Origin: DASQDN01 sp963833675
GTDB taxonomy: Bacteria > Acidobacteriota > Terriglobia > Bryobacterales > Bryobacteraceae
NCBI GenBank assembly: GCA_963833675.1
Contig: CAWHYW010000022.1
Coordinates: forward strand, 1-64,000
Length of the DNA: 64,000 nucleotides
Reading direction: 5' to 3'
Both the position numbers and the translations under genes were made by a program. A model generated the notes under the pieces. That model worked only from the letters and a program-made list of their open reading frames with translations, was not told the DNA's origin and searched no databases. Shown piece after piece: positions 9,170 through 17,068 of this stretch. Each line of letters begins with the position of its first letter. The stretch's first letter is position 1.

Positions 9170-9649
9170 ATGCATCAGCCTGTAACAGAACGTCTCGAAG
9201 AATACTTACACGGTAGTGGATCATTTCCGGACGTGGAAGAGCACTTGAACAAATGCGTGGAATGCCGTGAAGAAGTGAACGAGATGCGTACGCAAGCGGC
9301 GATGCTTCGCCGTGCGTTACGCGCGGATGTCGATCCGGTCGCGGGGTTTTACGCCCGGGTCATGAACCGTATCGAATCGCAGGCCAGACCGTCCGTGTGG
9401 AGTCTCTTCGGCGAATCGATGTTTGCCAAGCGTCTGGCGTACGCCTCTGCCACATTCCTGGTTTTGGTCGGGGTTGTTTTCATGTCTTCGACACAGCCCG
9501 ATCAGCCATTGGCATCGTCCGATCCGGAGATGATTCTTGCCGGACCCGAGCGATACACGCCGGTAACGATGGATGACGGCCCGCGCGACCGTGAAGTAGT
9601 CCTGGTCAATCTGGCCACGTATCAGCAAACATCGCAGGAATATCAGTAA
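9170..9649 (+). CDS. anti-sigma factor with zinc-finger-like N-terminus
   Basis: This is a membrane-anchored partner of the ECF sigma factor. Near the N-terminus is HLNKCVECREE, an HxxxCxxC element of the ZAS (zinc-binding anti-sigma) domain that holds the sigma factor in the cytoplasm. One hydrophobic helix follows (LAYASATFLVLVGVVFM), then a short periplasmic tail of about 50 residues. ATG 9170 was preferred over an in-frame TTG at 9146 because GGAAGAAG sits at Shine-Dalgarno distance from it. The stop overlaps the next ATG by one base (TAATG), so the next gene is translationally coupled. Confidence 0.8.
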   Translation: MHQPVTERLEEYLHGSGSFPDVEEHLNKCVECREEVNEMRTQAAMLRRALRADVDPVAGFYARVMNRIESQARPSVWSLFGESMFAKRLAYASATFLVLVGVVFMSSTQPDQPLASSDPEMILAGPERYTPVTMDDGPRDREVVLVNLATYQQTSQEYQ

Positions 9650-10020
9650 TGTCGCGAGCGCCCTGGCAAAGCCCCAGCGTTCTCCTCACTCTCATCTGCG
9701 TGTTTCTCGCCGGCGCCGCGACAGGCGCAATTACGATGCGCTTCGGTTTCCCGCCGGAGCGCCACAAGCCTGGATTAGCCTGGAACGAAGCGGGTCGCGA
9801 AATAACACTGCAGCGCTTCAAGAAAGAACTCGACCTGACCCCGACCCAAACCGACGAGTTCGAGCGCATCATCGATGACTTCATGACCTATTACCAGTAC
9901 GCGCAGGCTCAAATGGAAGACGTGCGCGCTACCGGAAAAAGTCGAATCCTCCGCATCCTTCGCGAAGACCAGAAAGTCAAGTTCGAGAAGATGATGGGCG
10001 AACTTCAGACTAAGCGCTAG
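9649..10020 (+). CDS. Spy/CpxP-like single-span periplasmic protein
   Basis: This 123-residue protein has an N-terminal membrane anchor (VLLTLICVFLAGAATGAI) and a helical periplasmic part with LDLTPTQTDEFERIIDDF and a later ILREDQKVKFEKMM. That is the LTxxQ-type pattern of Spy, CpxP and zinc-resistance-associated proteins, which sense or chaperone misfolded periplasmic proteins. It is coupled by a TAATG overlap to the anti-sigma gene. Inferred role: it tunes the anti-sigma factor in response to envelope stress. The family match is by pattern only and the sequence is short. Confidence 0.6.
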   Translation: MSRAPWQSPSVLLTLICVFLAGAATGAITMRFGFPPERHKPGLAWNEAGREITLQRFKKELDLTPTQTDEFERIIDDFMTYYQYAQAQMEDVRATGKSRILRILREDQKVKFEKMMGELQTKR

Positions 10021-10205
10021 CTTTTACCGCCATTGGACCGGCTGTCGTTCGCGGAGTTCGCTTTAGCGCAAGCGACTGGACTCGCACGCATACCGTTCAC
10101 AGTACTACTTCCTCTTCTTTCTCATAGAGATACCTCCAAGTGCCTGGGAGCCTCCACTCATAATAGAAGTAAGGAGGAAATCTGCGTACAGTGCAGCTCA
10201 GAAAC

Positions 10206-10265
10206 TGGCTTCGTTTCGTAAAATTCGGTACTCCGGCGAGGATGGCTTCGTTTCGTAAAAACGAA
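10206..10265. promoter_or_regulatory. 18-bp direct repeat and small palindrome upstream of tolQ
   Basis: The 341-base gap between the ECF operon and tolQ (10021-10361) holds no convincing gene. Inside it TGGCTTCGTTTCGTAAAA occurs exactly twice, at 10206-10223 and 10243-10260, a centre-to-centre distance of 37 bases. The second copy runs into a palindrome, TTCGT-AAAA-ACGAA (10252-10265). Two exact copies of this length in a short promoter-sized gap suggest a transcription-factor operator for the tol operon. No regulator is identified, and I cannot place -35/-10 boxes with confidence. Confidence 0.35.
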
Positions 10266-10361
10266 TACGCCCCGTCTTTTTGGCCCAAAACCCACGTCCT
10301 TTGTTGAAACAGAATCACCCCAATCTGTTCTTGATGGTTAGAATGGTACCGGAGCGCACCT

Positions 10362-11039
10362 TTGCCTGCACCCCTACTCCTATTGCAAGTCAGCGTTACT
10401 GACGCGATCATTCACTCCGGTCCCGTGACCTGGGTAGTACTCGCGATCCTTCTCGTCCTGTCATTATTGTCCTGGACGATCATCTTCTCGAAATGGTCAC
10501 GCTTCCGCGATGCCCGTGGCGCAAACGTGAAGTTTCTACGAGCGTTCCGCAAGGCGAACAGCATGGACTCAGTCGCTGTTGCAAGCGAGCAGTTCCGGAT
10601 ATCGCCACTCGTCACCGTATTTGACTTCGGATACAGCGAGGTAGACCGTCAGGTAAAAGCGCGCGGCACCGTAACCAATAAACTCGCTCTCGAACGAACG
10701 TTGCAGCTTGGTATTAGCGAGGAAGTCGCTCGCCTTGAACGCAGCATGAACTGGTTGGCGACAACAGCTACCGTCTCGCCGTTCATTGGCCTCTTCGGAA
10801 CCGTATGGGGCATCATTTCGGCATTCGGATCGTTAGGCATGGCAGGAAGCGCGAGCTTGCGCGCTGTGGCGCCCGGGATCTCGGAGGCTCTCGTTGCAAC
10901 GGCTATGGGGTTGGCTGCCGCAATCCCTGCGGCCGTGTTCTACAACTATTTTGGGAACACGATTCGTGAGTTCGGCGCCCGAATGGAAGACTTTTCGCTC
11001 GAGTTCTTGAATATGACCGAGCGCAATTTCGGAGACTAG
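10362..11039 (+). CDS. tolQ: TolQ, MotA/ExbB-type proton channel subunit
   Basis: TolQ forms the inner-membrane pentamer of the Tol-Pal motor, which uses the proton gradient to constrict the outer membrane at division. The 225-residue protein has a first helix at about 20-42 (TWVVLAILLVLSLLSWTII), a cytoplasmic loop, and the paired helices with the family signature ATTATVSPFIGLFGTVWGII and ALVATAMGLAAAIPAAVFYN. The start is a TTG at 10362; the nearby ATG codons are out of frame. tolR follows after three bases, and the operon continues to cpoB. Confidence 0.93.
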   Translation: MPAPLLLLQVSVTDAIIHSGPVTWVVLAILLVLSLLSWTIIFSKWSRFRDARGANVKFLRAFRKANSMDSVAVASEQFRISPLVTVFDFGYSEVDRQVKARGTVTNKLALERTLQLGISEEVARLERSMNWLATTATVSPFIGLFGTVWGIISAFGSLGMAGSASLRAVAPGISEALVATAMGLAAAIPAAVFYNYFGNTIREFGARMEDFSLEFLNMTERNFGD

Positions 11040-11042
11040 CGG

Positions 11043-11492
11043 ATGGCAATTTCTCTCGGATCTTCGGGCAACGGCGGCGGACGCAGCCGCTTTCGGGGCA
11101 GCGTCGGAACGTTGTCGGAGATCAATATCATCCCGCTCGTTGACGTGGTGCTCGTTCTTCTGATCATTTTCATGCTGACCGCGCACGTAATGGAATTCGG
11201 CTTGGAGGTCGAAGTTCCAAAAGTAACCCAGGTGCGTAATACAGCCGAAGAGTTGCCGGTCGTCACCATCACCAAGAACGGCGAGACCTATCTCGCTGAG
11301 AAGCCGGTCAACATCAACGTCCTCGGTGATGCCATCAAGCAGCGTTATCCCCAGCAAAAGGGGGTTTACCTGCGCGCGGATAAGGGTACTGTGTGGGATC
11401 CGATCGCTCAAGTGATCAGCAAACTTGGCGAATCGAAGCTCGACGTCAGAGTCGTCACACAACCGGAGGACGAGGCCGACCGGCGAAAGTAA
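11043..11492 (+). CDS. tolR: TolR/ExbD-type biopolymer transport protein
   Basis: This is the 149-residue partner of TolQ. The single transmembrane helix carries the proton-path aspartate in INIIPLVDVVLVLLIIFML, preceded by a short cytoplasmic arm rich in Gly, Arg and Ser. The periplasmic domain ends with VYLRADKGTVWDPIAQVIS, the usual ExbD/TolR fold. It begins three bases after tolQ. Its place between tolQ and a TonB-C protein, with tolB and pal downstream, favours TolR over ExbD. Confidence 0.93.
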   Translation: MAISLGSSGNGGGRSRFRGSVGTLSEINIIPLVDVVLVLLIIFMLTAHVMEFGLEVEVPKVTQVRNTAEELPVVTITKNGETYLAEKPVNINVLGDAIKQRYPQQKGVYLRADKGTVWDPIAQVISKLGESKLDVRVVTQPEDEADRRK

Positions 11493-11514
11493 ATCGCGGT
11501 ATGAGCTGTATGAG

Positions 11515-12288
11515 ATGAGTCAGCACGTCGACATTCTCGATGAGCGCGAATCGCTTCGCAGCCCGTTCTTTGGGTCACTTGTAATCCATGCGGGAGTGAT
11601 CGCGCTCCCTTTCCTCTTCACCTTCATGCGGGGTAACAGCGTGGAACATTGGGGGGATCCCAATTCACTCGGCGGCGGAGCGGTTGGCATTACGCCTGTC
11701 GAGCGAATCCCGATCCCATCGCGACAGGGCCGGATCAATCCGGTCGCGAACGATACCGAATCGCAGATTCCCTCCGCTCCCGAGAAGCCGCAGCCGAAGC
11801 CGGCGGTGCAGGACAACCGGGATGCAGTCGCGCTGAAGAGCAGAAATCCGCAAAAGAAGCCAGCGCCTCAGGCCACGCAGAAATACAGCCCGATCAAAGA
11901 GCCGCGGCCAAACCAGGTCTATAGCAGCACCGGCCAGGCGGCAACGTCGCCAATGTTCAGCCAGTCCGGATCGGGACAGGTCGGGTCGGGAAGCGCAAGC
12001 CCTTTCGGCAATCGCTTCGGATACTACGAGCAGTTGATTCGGGATAAGGTCGCGCGTAACTGGCGATCGCAGGACCTCGATGCCTCGGTCCACAATCCCG
12101 TGGTAGTGACGTTCGATATTCTGCGGAATGGAAGCATTCAGAACGTCCGGGTCACACGGTCCAGCGGGAATTTCGCCGCGGATCAGTCGGCACAACGGGC
12201 GATCCTGATGTCGAATCCGTTTCCGCCGCTCCCTGCTCAGTATGAGCACGACTTAGCCACTATTGAGTTTTCATTTCGACTACAGTAA
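11515..12288 (+). CDS. tolA: TolA/TonB-like energy-transducing protein
   Basis: This 257-residue inner-membrane protein has one N-terminal helix (FGSLVIHAGVIALPFLFTFM), a Pro/Lys/Gln-rich periplasm-spanning middle (PEKPQPKPAVQ, KKPAPQATQKY), and a C-terminal TonB_C-type domain (YYEQLIRDKVARNW, VVVTFDILRNGSIQNVRVTR, AILMSNPFPPLP). By operon position it does the job of TolA, linking TolQR to TolB/Pal, although its C-terminal domain is of the TonB/TolA_C class. ATG 11515 is chosen because the frame upstream overlaps tolR and is not family-like. The stop overlaps tolB as TAATG. Confidence 0.85.
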   Translation: MSQHVDILDERESLRSPFFGSLVIHAGVIALPFLFTFMRGNSVEHWGDPNSLGGGAVGITPVERIPIPSRQGRINPVANDTESQIPSAPEKPQPKPAVQDNRDAVALKSRNPQKKPAPQATQKYSPIKEPRPNQVYSSTGQAATSPMFSQSGSGQVGSGSASPFGNRFGYYEQLIRDKVARNWRSQDLDASVHNPVVVTFDILRNGSIQNVRVTRSSGNFAADQSAQRAILMSNPFPPLPAQYEHDLATIEFSFRLQ

Positions 12289-13676
12289 TGACAAAGAAGA
12301 CACTACTTGTTCTAGGACTGGCGTTCGCGGCGATTCTCGCCCTCGCTCAGAATCGCATCCTGATTGAACTTACCGGTCAGGGCGGCAAAGGCGTCATGGC
12401 GATCCCTGACTTTCGCGGGAGCGGCGACGCTGCGCGATTCATGGCAACCTTCAATACAACTCTTTGGAATGAAGTGGACCAGTCGGGGCTCTTCCGCATG
12501 GCGCCGAAGACATCCTATCCGCTGCAAGCCCCGCAGCAGCCGCAGGATATTCGTGGCGGCCAAGCTCCAACTCCCCCGCCGCCGCGTCGCGGAGCGCCAC
12601 CGCCGGTACAGCAGCCGACCGGAATGTATTTATCCGATTGGGCCGGGCCGCCGGTAACGGCGAATTATCTGGCATTCGGCTACACCGCCGTCCAGGGTGG
12701 CCGGCTGGTGCTGATGGGGTACTTCTATAACGTAACGCAGCCCGACGCGGCGAACGCTCAGGTGTTCGGAAAGATCTACAACGGATCCCTGGATGAAGCG
12801 GGGGCAAAACAAATCGCCCGCGATTTCGCGGCCGACATTTTAAAGCAATTCGGAATGGCAAGTCTCGCGGGGACCAAGATCGTTTTTGTATCGAACCGTA
12901 CGGGTACGAAAGAAATCTGGGCAATGGATTACGACGGAGCGAATCAGCGTCAGGTCACAAAGTACGGATCGATCTGTACAACTCCCGCAGTTTCACCTGA
13001 TGGAACGAAGGTGGCATTTACGAGTTATGTGCGCAGCCAGCCGGAAATTTTGATTCATTCGTTAGAAACCTCACGCCGTCTGCCTTTCTTTAACCAGAAC
13101 GCATCGATGAATGCAACCCCCAGCTTTACTCCGGATGGGAAGCAAATCGTATTTTCCTCAACGCTTGCAGGGGGTTACGCACAAATTTATATCGCGGACG
13201 CTAATGGCAGCAATTTGAAACGCCTTACCCATTCCCGCTTTGTGGAGGTAGAGCCTAAGGTTAATCCTAAGACAGGAAACGAGGTTATTTTCGTTTCTGG
13301 TCGCTCAGGTCCTCAACAACTATATAAAATGAATATTGAAGGAACAGATATAATTCGGCTCACCACGGGCGAAGGGGAAGCTTCGAATCCCGCGTGGAAC
13401 CCCGACGGTCAGCACATCGCGTTCTCCTGGACGCGCGGTTTCGAACCCGGAAACTGGAACGTTTTCGTAATGAACGTCGCAAGTCAGGAATTCGTGCAGC
13501 TGACGCACGGGCAGGGCCGCAATGAGAACCCGACGTGGGCTCCGGACGGAAGACATCTGGTGTTTTCCTCTAAGCGCGGAGGGCGTATGAACATTTACAC
13601 CATGTTGGCCGATGGCACACAGGTGAAGCAGTTAACCACACTAGGAGAAAATACGATGCCGGTGTGGAGTAAGTAA
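12288..13676 (+). CDS. tolB: Tol-Pal system protein TolB
   Basis: TolB is the periplasmic propeller that shuttles between Pal and Lpp/porins under TolA control. The 462 residues comprise a signal peptide (LLVLGLAFAAILALAQ), an N-terminal TolB domain (FMATFNTTLWNEVDQSGLF) and a PD40-type beta-propeller with repeated D-G-x-x blade motifs (VSPDGTKVAFTSY, FTPDGKQIVFSS, WNPDGQHIAFSW, WAPDGRHLVFSS). A Pro-rich insert of about 30 residues at roughly 85-115 (TPPPPRRGAPPPVQQP) lies inside the N-terminal domain and is not in the E. coli protein. It is coupled by TAATG to the tolA-like gene. Confidence 0.95.
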   Translation: MTKKTLLVLGLAFAAILALAQNRILIELTGQGGKGVMAIPDFRGSGDAARFMATFNTTLWNEVDQSGLFRMAPKTSYPLQAPQQPQDIRGGQAPTPPPPRRGAPPPVQQPTGMYLSDWAGPPVTANYLAFGYTAVQGGRLVLMGYFYNVTQPDAANAQVFGKIYNGSLDEAGAKQIARDFAADILKQFGMASLAGTKIVFVSNRTGTKEIWAMDYDGANQRQVTKYGSICTTPAVSPDGTKVAFTSYVRSQPEILIHSLETSRRLPFFNQNASMNATPSFTPDGKQIVFSSTLAGGYAQIYIADANGSNLKRLTHSRFVEVEPKVNPKTGNEVIFVSGRSGPQQLYKMNIEGTDIIRLTTGEGEASNPAWNPDGQHIAFSWTRGFEPGNWNVFVMNVASQEFVQLTHGQGRNENPTWAPDGRHLVFSSKRGGRMNIYTMLADGTQVKQLTTLGENTMPVWSK

Positions 13677-13717
13677 GGCATTTGGTCGATTTATTTTCAG
13701 GAGGCAGTGTTCCCCGG

Positions 13718-14515
13718 ATGGGACTTAAGAAGATCGCTAGTCGAAACAACCTCGGCACTATCGGTTTGGCGCTGATGTTGAGCCTGTTTGCAGCTGGTTG
13801 TAAAAAGAAACCGCCAGTTGTAACTACACCACCACCGCCACCGCCGCCGGCTAAGGTAGAACCCAAGCCGGAAGCGCCAATCGTCGCGGCATTCGAGGTC
13901 GAGCCATCGACAATCGAGCGCGGTCAAGCCGCAACGCTACGCTGGAAAACTACCGGCAACGCTACGGATATTAAGATCGAACCGGGTATCGGAACGGTAA
14001 ATGCAGCGGGCAGCCGCCAGGTGTTCCCTGGCAGCACCACCACGTACACCTTGACGGCAAGCAACGCCGGCGGCAGCAATTCGGCAACCGCCACGGTCAA
14101 CGTGACGAATCCGCCGCCGCCGCCGCCCCCACCCACGAAAACCAAGCGCAGCGTCTCGGAATGGCTCGCGCAGGAGGTACAGGACGCGTTCTTTGACTAT
14201 GACCAAAGCACGATTCGGGAAGATGCCCGTGCGGTTCTCTCCCGCGATGCTGAAGTGCTCAAGTCAATTTTCGCGGAGAACCCGGATGCGGTAATCTCCG
14301 TAGAAGGTCATGCCGACGAGCGCGGCTCAGCCGAGTATAACCTCGGTCTCGCCGATCGCCGCGCGACGGCCGCGAAGGAATTCCTGGTGCAACTAGGCGT
14401 TCCCGAGGCTCGTCTCAAGCCTGTGAGCTACGGTAAGGAACGGCCGCAGTGCACGGAGTCTAACGAAGGTTGCTGGTCTAGGAATCGCCGCGCTCATTTC
14501 GCTGTCGGCCAGTAA
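13718..14515 (+). CDS. pal: peptidoglycan-associated lipoprotein with an inserted Ig-like domain
   Basis: The 265-residue outer-membrane lipoprotein has a signal ending LFAAGC (lipobox), a Pro-rich linker (TPPPPPPPAK), a domain of about 80 residues with an Ig-like strand pattern (FEVEPSTIERGQAATLRW, TTTYTLTASNAGGSNSAT), a second Pro run, and the OmpA-C domain (FFDYDQSTIREDARAV, VEGHADERGSAEYNLGLADR, GCWSRNRRAHFAV) that binds meso-DAP of peptidoglycan. The Ig-like insert makes it about 90 residues longer than enterobacterial Pal. ATG 13718 is preferred over a TTG at 13682 because it gives a normal lipoprotein signal. Confidence 0.92.
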   Translation: MGLKKIASRNNLGTIGLALMLSLFAAGCKKKPPVVTTPPPPPPPAKVEPKPEAPIVAAFEVEPSTIERGQAATLRWKTTGNATDIKIEPGIGTVNAAGSRQVFPGSTTTYTLTASNAGGSNSATATVNVTNPPPPPPPPTKTKRSVSEWLAQEVQDAFFDYDQSTIREDARAVLSRDAEVLKSIFAENPDAVISVEGHADERGSAEYNLGLADRRATAAKEFLVQLGVPEARLKPVSYGKERPQCTESNEGCWSRNRRAHFAVGQ

Positions 14516-14535
14516 TAGGTCACTATAGTAGTAAC

Positions 14536-14565
14536 GGGCCGGGGGACCTGTTGTACTTCCGGCCC
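14536..14565 (+). other. hairpin between pal and cpoB
   Basis: GGGCCGG (14536-14542) pairs with CCGGCCC (14559-14565) across a 16-base loop, just downstream of the pal stop and about 20 bases before the cpoB start. No T run follows, so it is not a standard terminator. It could be an attenuator or an mRNA-processing or stability element separating pal from cpoB. A strong Shine-Dalgarno, AGGGAGGT, follows at 14574-14581. Confidence 0.35.
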
Positions 14566-14584
14566 TTACTTATAGGGAGGTGCG

Positions 14585-15517
14585 ATGACGTTAATCAGAC
14601 CGGTAATTTTAGTGCTTGCGCTACTTCCTGCCGCCCTCTTCGGCGCGAGCAAGGAAATAGTGCAATTGCAGCGCGATGTAGCTCTACTGCAGGACGACGT
14701 AAAAACCTTGCAGCGCTCCCTCGATGAAAAGATGGCGGCTCTGCGCACTCTGGTAGAGCAGACACTTGCGGCAGCTTCCAAGTCCGGCACCTCCGTTGCT
14801 GTGCTCGAGAACGGTATCCGTGACCGCCTGCTGGAGCAGCAGAAGGCTCTGACGGGCCCCGTGGTCAACATGGGCGCCAAAGTAGATCAGATGGCGACCG
14901 ATTTTCAGACCCTCCGTGAGTCCATTTCCGACCTGACGGAACGGATGAACAAAATGCAAACGCAGTTGGTCGACCTGAATAATACGGTCAAGGTGCTGGG
15001 CGCTCCGCCCGCGCCGCCGCCCTCTGCCTCGACTGCTCCTGGAGGGCTGTCAGGCTTGGCGGGTGGGTCGTCTGCCTCCCCTTCGGGTGCGCCGCCGGCG
15101 GGAATGTCTGGGCAAAGCCTTTACGAAACCGCTTTGCGGGATCGCAGCGGCGGCAACCTGGATCTCGCTTTGCAGGGTTTCCAGGAGTATTTGCGGTATT
15201 ACGGCACCACAGAGTTGGCCCCCAGCGCTCAGTTCTACATCGGGCAGATCAACTACGACAAGAATGCGTTTCAACCGGCCCTGCAGGCCTTCGACGCGGT
15301 ATTGGAGAAGTTTCCGGAAAACAACAAAACTGCGGACGCAATGTACATGAAAGGCATGACGCTGTTGAAAACTGGCCTGCGCAACGAGGCGGCTCGTGAA
15401 TTTCTGAACGTGATCACCAAGTATCCGAATACCGAAGTGGCTTCGAAGGCTCGGATACAACGAAAGGCTCTGGGATTGAGTGTTCCCACGACGCAATCCC
15501 AGACAAAACGCCGGTAA
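14585..15517 (+). CDS. cpoB: CpoB/YbgF-like tetratricopeptide protein of the Tol-Pal operon
   Basis: CpoB coordinates outer-membrane constriction with peptidoglycan synthesis. The 310-residue protein has a signal peptide (ILVLALLPAALFGA), a long coiled coil at about 25-135 (QLQRDVALLQDDVKTLQRSL and following), a Pro/Ser/Gly linker, and a C-terminal TPR domain (YETALRDRSGGNLDLALQGF, QFYIGQINYDKNAFQPALQA, GMTLLKTGLRNEAAREFL). Domain order and operon position match CpoB. The ATG at 14585 follows a strong AGGGAGGTGCG site. Confidence 0.9.
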   Translation: MTLIRPVILVLALLPAALFGASKEIVQLQRDVALLQDDVKTLQRSLDEKMAALRTLVEQTLAAASKSGTSVAVLENGIRDRLLEQQKALTGPVVNMGAKVDQMATDFQTLRESISDLTERMNKMQTQLVDLNNTVKVLGAPPAPPPSASTAPGGLSGLAGGSSASPSGAPPAGMSGQSLYETALRDRSGGNLDLALQGFQEYLRYYGTTELAPSAQFYIGQINYDKNAFQPALQAFDAVLEKFPENNKTADAMYMKGMTLLKTGLRNEAAREFLNVITKYPNTEVASKARIQRKALGLSVPTTQSQTKRR

Positions 15518-15521
15518 CCCG

Positions 15522-16358
15522 ATGCGGTTCGGGATCGCGCTGATCGCCTGCACCCTGACCGCGGGCGAATTTCCCAGGATCCTGGATGCGTATGCCGGCA
15601 AGACGCCGAGCCTGGACGGCGTGATCTCCAAAGGTGAGTACTCCGACGCCACACGCTTCACCGGCGTCTCCGATTGGATCGCGCAGTTTACTCCCACAAA
15701 GGATCCTAAAGATCTTTCGGTCGTCGGCTACGTAAAACACGACGACAAGTACCTCTACTTCGCCTTCGATGTCACTGACGACGTGCTTTATGGCATCGAC
15801 ACCGAACGATGGCTGCCGGATAACAATCCGCGCGCTCATGAGATATCTCGCGAGGGGTATCCCTGGCTCGGCGATGAGATGGAAATCCTGTTGAATGCGA
15901 GCAACAAGTGGAAAGGCGACGAGAATGCCGCTGGGAACGGCTCGTCCTGGCAGATGGTTTGTAATCTGACGAAGTCGCAGTTGCATAACACCAACGTGGG
16001 AGGAATCCTGGCCGGCGAGCCCCGCCGCAGCACAGACGCATGGAATACCTACGTCCGCTGGATCGAGCATGGCAATCAGACTTGCGCCGTCAACCCGCGG
16101 AAGGGCGGATACGTGCTTGAATGGCGAATCGCATTCGATCCGTGTGTCGAAATCGAGCCTGGTGTGTTCTACTCACCGAAGATGGGAGATAAGCCCGTGG
16201 GTCTGAATATCGCGCTCGGCGATCTGGATCAAAAAGAGAAGGGCGTCGGAAATTTCGGCAATTTCCACCATGAAGACTGGTGGGCCGGCGTGAAGGATAA
16301 GCGCACCGAATTGAGGCACTGGGGAACGTTATGGATCCGCTCGAGCAGACGCCCGTAG
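15522..16358 (+). CDS. exported CBM9-like carbohydrate-binding domain protein
   Basis: This 278-residue protein has a short cleavable signal (MRFGIALIACTLTAGEF) and a beta-rich domain of the family-9 carbohydrate-binding/DOMON-like kind: YAGKTPSLDGVISKGEYSDA, then YLYFAFDVTDDV, WLGDEMEILLNAS and YVLEWRIAFDP. Such domains bind xylan or other polymers in secreted enzymes, but no catalytic domain is attached here. ATG 15522 lies four bases after the cpoB stop (15517), so it is probably the next gene of the tol transcript. Its 3' end overlaps the DeoC-like gene by 28 bases. The ligand is unknown. Confidence 0.7.
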   Translation: MRFGIALIACTLTAGEFPRILDAYAGKTPSLDGVISKGEYSDATRFTGVSDWIAQFTPTKDPKDLSVVGYVKHDDKYLYFAFDVTDDVLYGIDTERWLPDNNPRAHEISREGYPWLGDEMEILLNASNKWKGDENAAGNGSSWQMVCNLTKSQLHNTNVGGILAGEPRRSTDAWNTYVRWIEHGNQTCAVNPRKGGYVLEWRIAFDPCVEIEPGVFYSPKMGDKPVGLNIALGDLDQKEKGVGNFGNFHHEDWWAGVKDKRTELRHWGTLWIRSSRRP

Positions 16359-17038
16359 AAACATACGAATCTCTGGCGAGCTTGATGGAGCTGACTCTGT
16401 TGGCGCCCAATCTCACCGCTGATGATATCGATGAAGGATGCCGGGCCGCCCGCGAATATGGCCTGGCGGCGGTTGTCGTGCGCCCATGCGATGTGCAGAT
16501 GGCGTCACGATGGATGGCCGGTAGCGCAGTCAAAGTCGCAAGCGTGGCCGGTTACCCTTACGGGATCTCTACCACTGGCGCGAAGCTTTACGAAGGGCGC
16601 GACCTGATTCGTCTCGGGGTGCGCGAGCTCGACTTTGTGCTAAACCCGGCGGCAATGATGTCGCGGCAGTTCGAGCACGTCGAAACGGAATTAATGCAGA
16701 TGGTCCGCTCAGCTCATGAGTCGGGCTGTGCGCTGACGGTCGTTTGCAATAATCGCATCCTGAGCAATGACCTTAAGATCATTGCCACCCGCATCTCGAA
16801 GCGCGTCGAGGCCGATGCGATCGCTATTCAGCACTCCGAATCCGATCTCGCGATTGTAAAGCCGCTGCTGAAGGATCTGATCCGCTTGAAGCGGTCGGAT
16901 GCGGTTTTGACGCTCGAGGAAGCGTTGGCCTCGCGCGAGGCCGGTTACTCCCGATTCACTAGCAATGCCATCCAGCCCATCCTGGATGCCTGGAAGCAAA
17001 GGCTTGTTGATCAGGTGAAACAACAACAGTTAACGTGA
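16331..17038 (+). CDS. DeoC-like aldolase-fold protein lacking the Schiff-base lysine
   Basis: The 235-residue protein follows the deoxyribose-phosphate aldolase pattern in its first half: LTLLAPNLTADDIDEGCRAA, AVVVRPCDVQMASRWM, VKVASVAGYPYGISTTGAKL and GVRELDFVLN (the Asp101 position is kept). The second half departs. Where DERA has VKTSTGF with the Schiff-base Lys, this protein reads DAIAIQHSESDL (about 162-173), and the later SGGIRT segment is not recognisable. So the fold is probably kept, but classical 2-deoxyribose-5-phosphate aldolase activity is unlikely. It overlaps the CBM9-like gene upstream. The role is unknown. Confidence 0.75.
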   Translation: MDPLEQTPVETYESLASLMELTLLAPNLTADDIDEGCRAAREYGLAAVVVRPCDVQMASRWMAGSAVKVASVAGYPYGISTTGAKLYEGRDLIRLGVRELDFVLNPAAMMSRQFEHVETELMQMVRSAHESGCALTVVCNNRILSNDLKIIATRISKRVEADAIAIQHSESDLAIVKPLLKDLIRLKRSDAVLTLEEALASREAGYSRFTSNAIQPILDAWKQRLVDQVKQQQLT

Positions 17039-17068
17039 TACTTTGGCGCGTATCCTCATCTAACCTGC

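Noticed and set aside
13924..14145. Minus-strand poly-Gly/Val open frame opposite pal
   Set aside because: It mirrors the Pro-rich and Ig-like part of Pal; there is no independent support.
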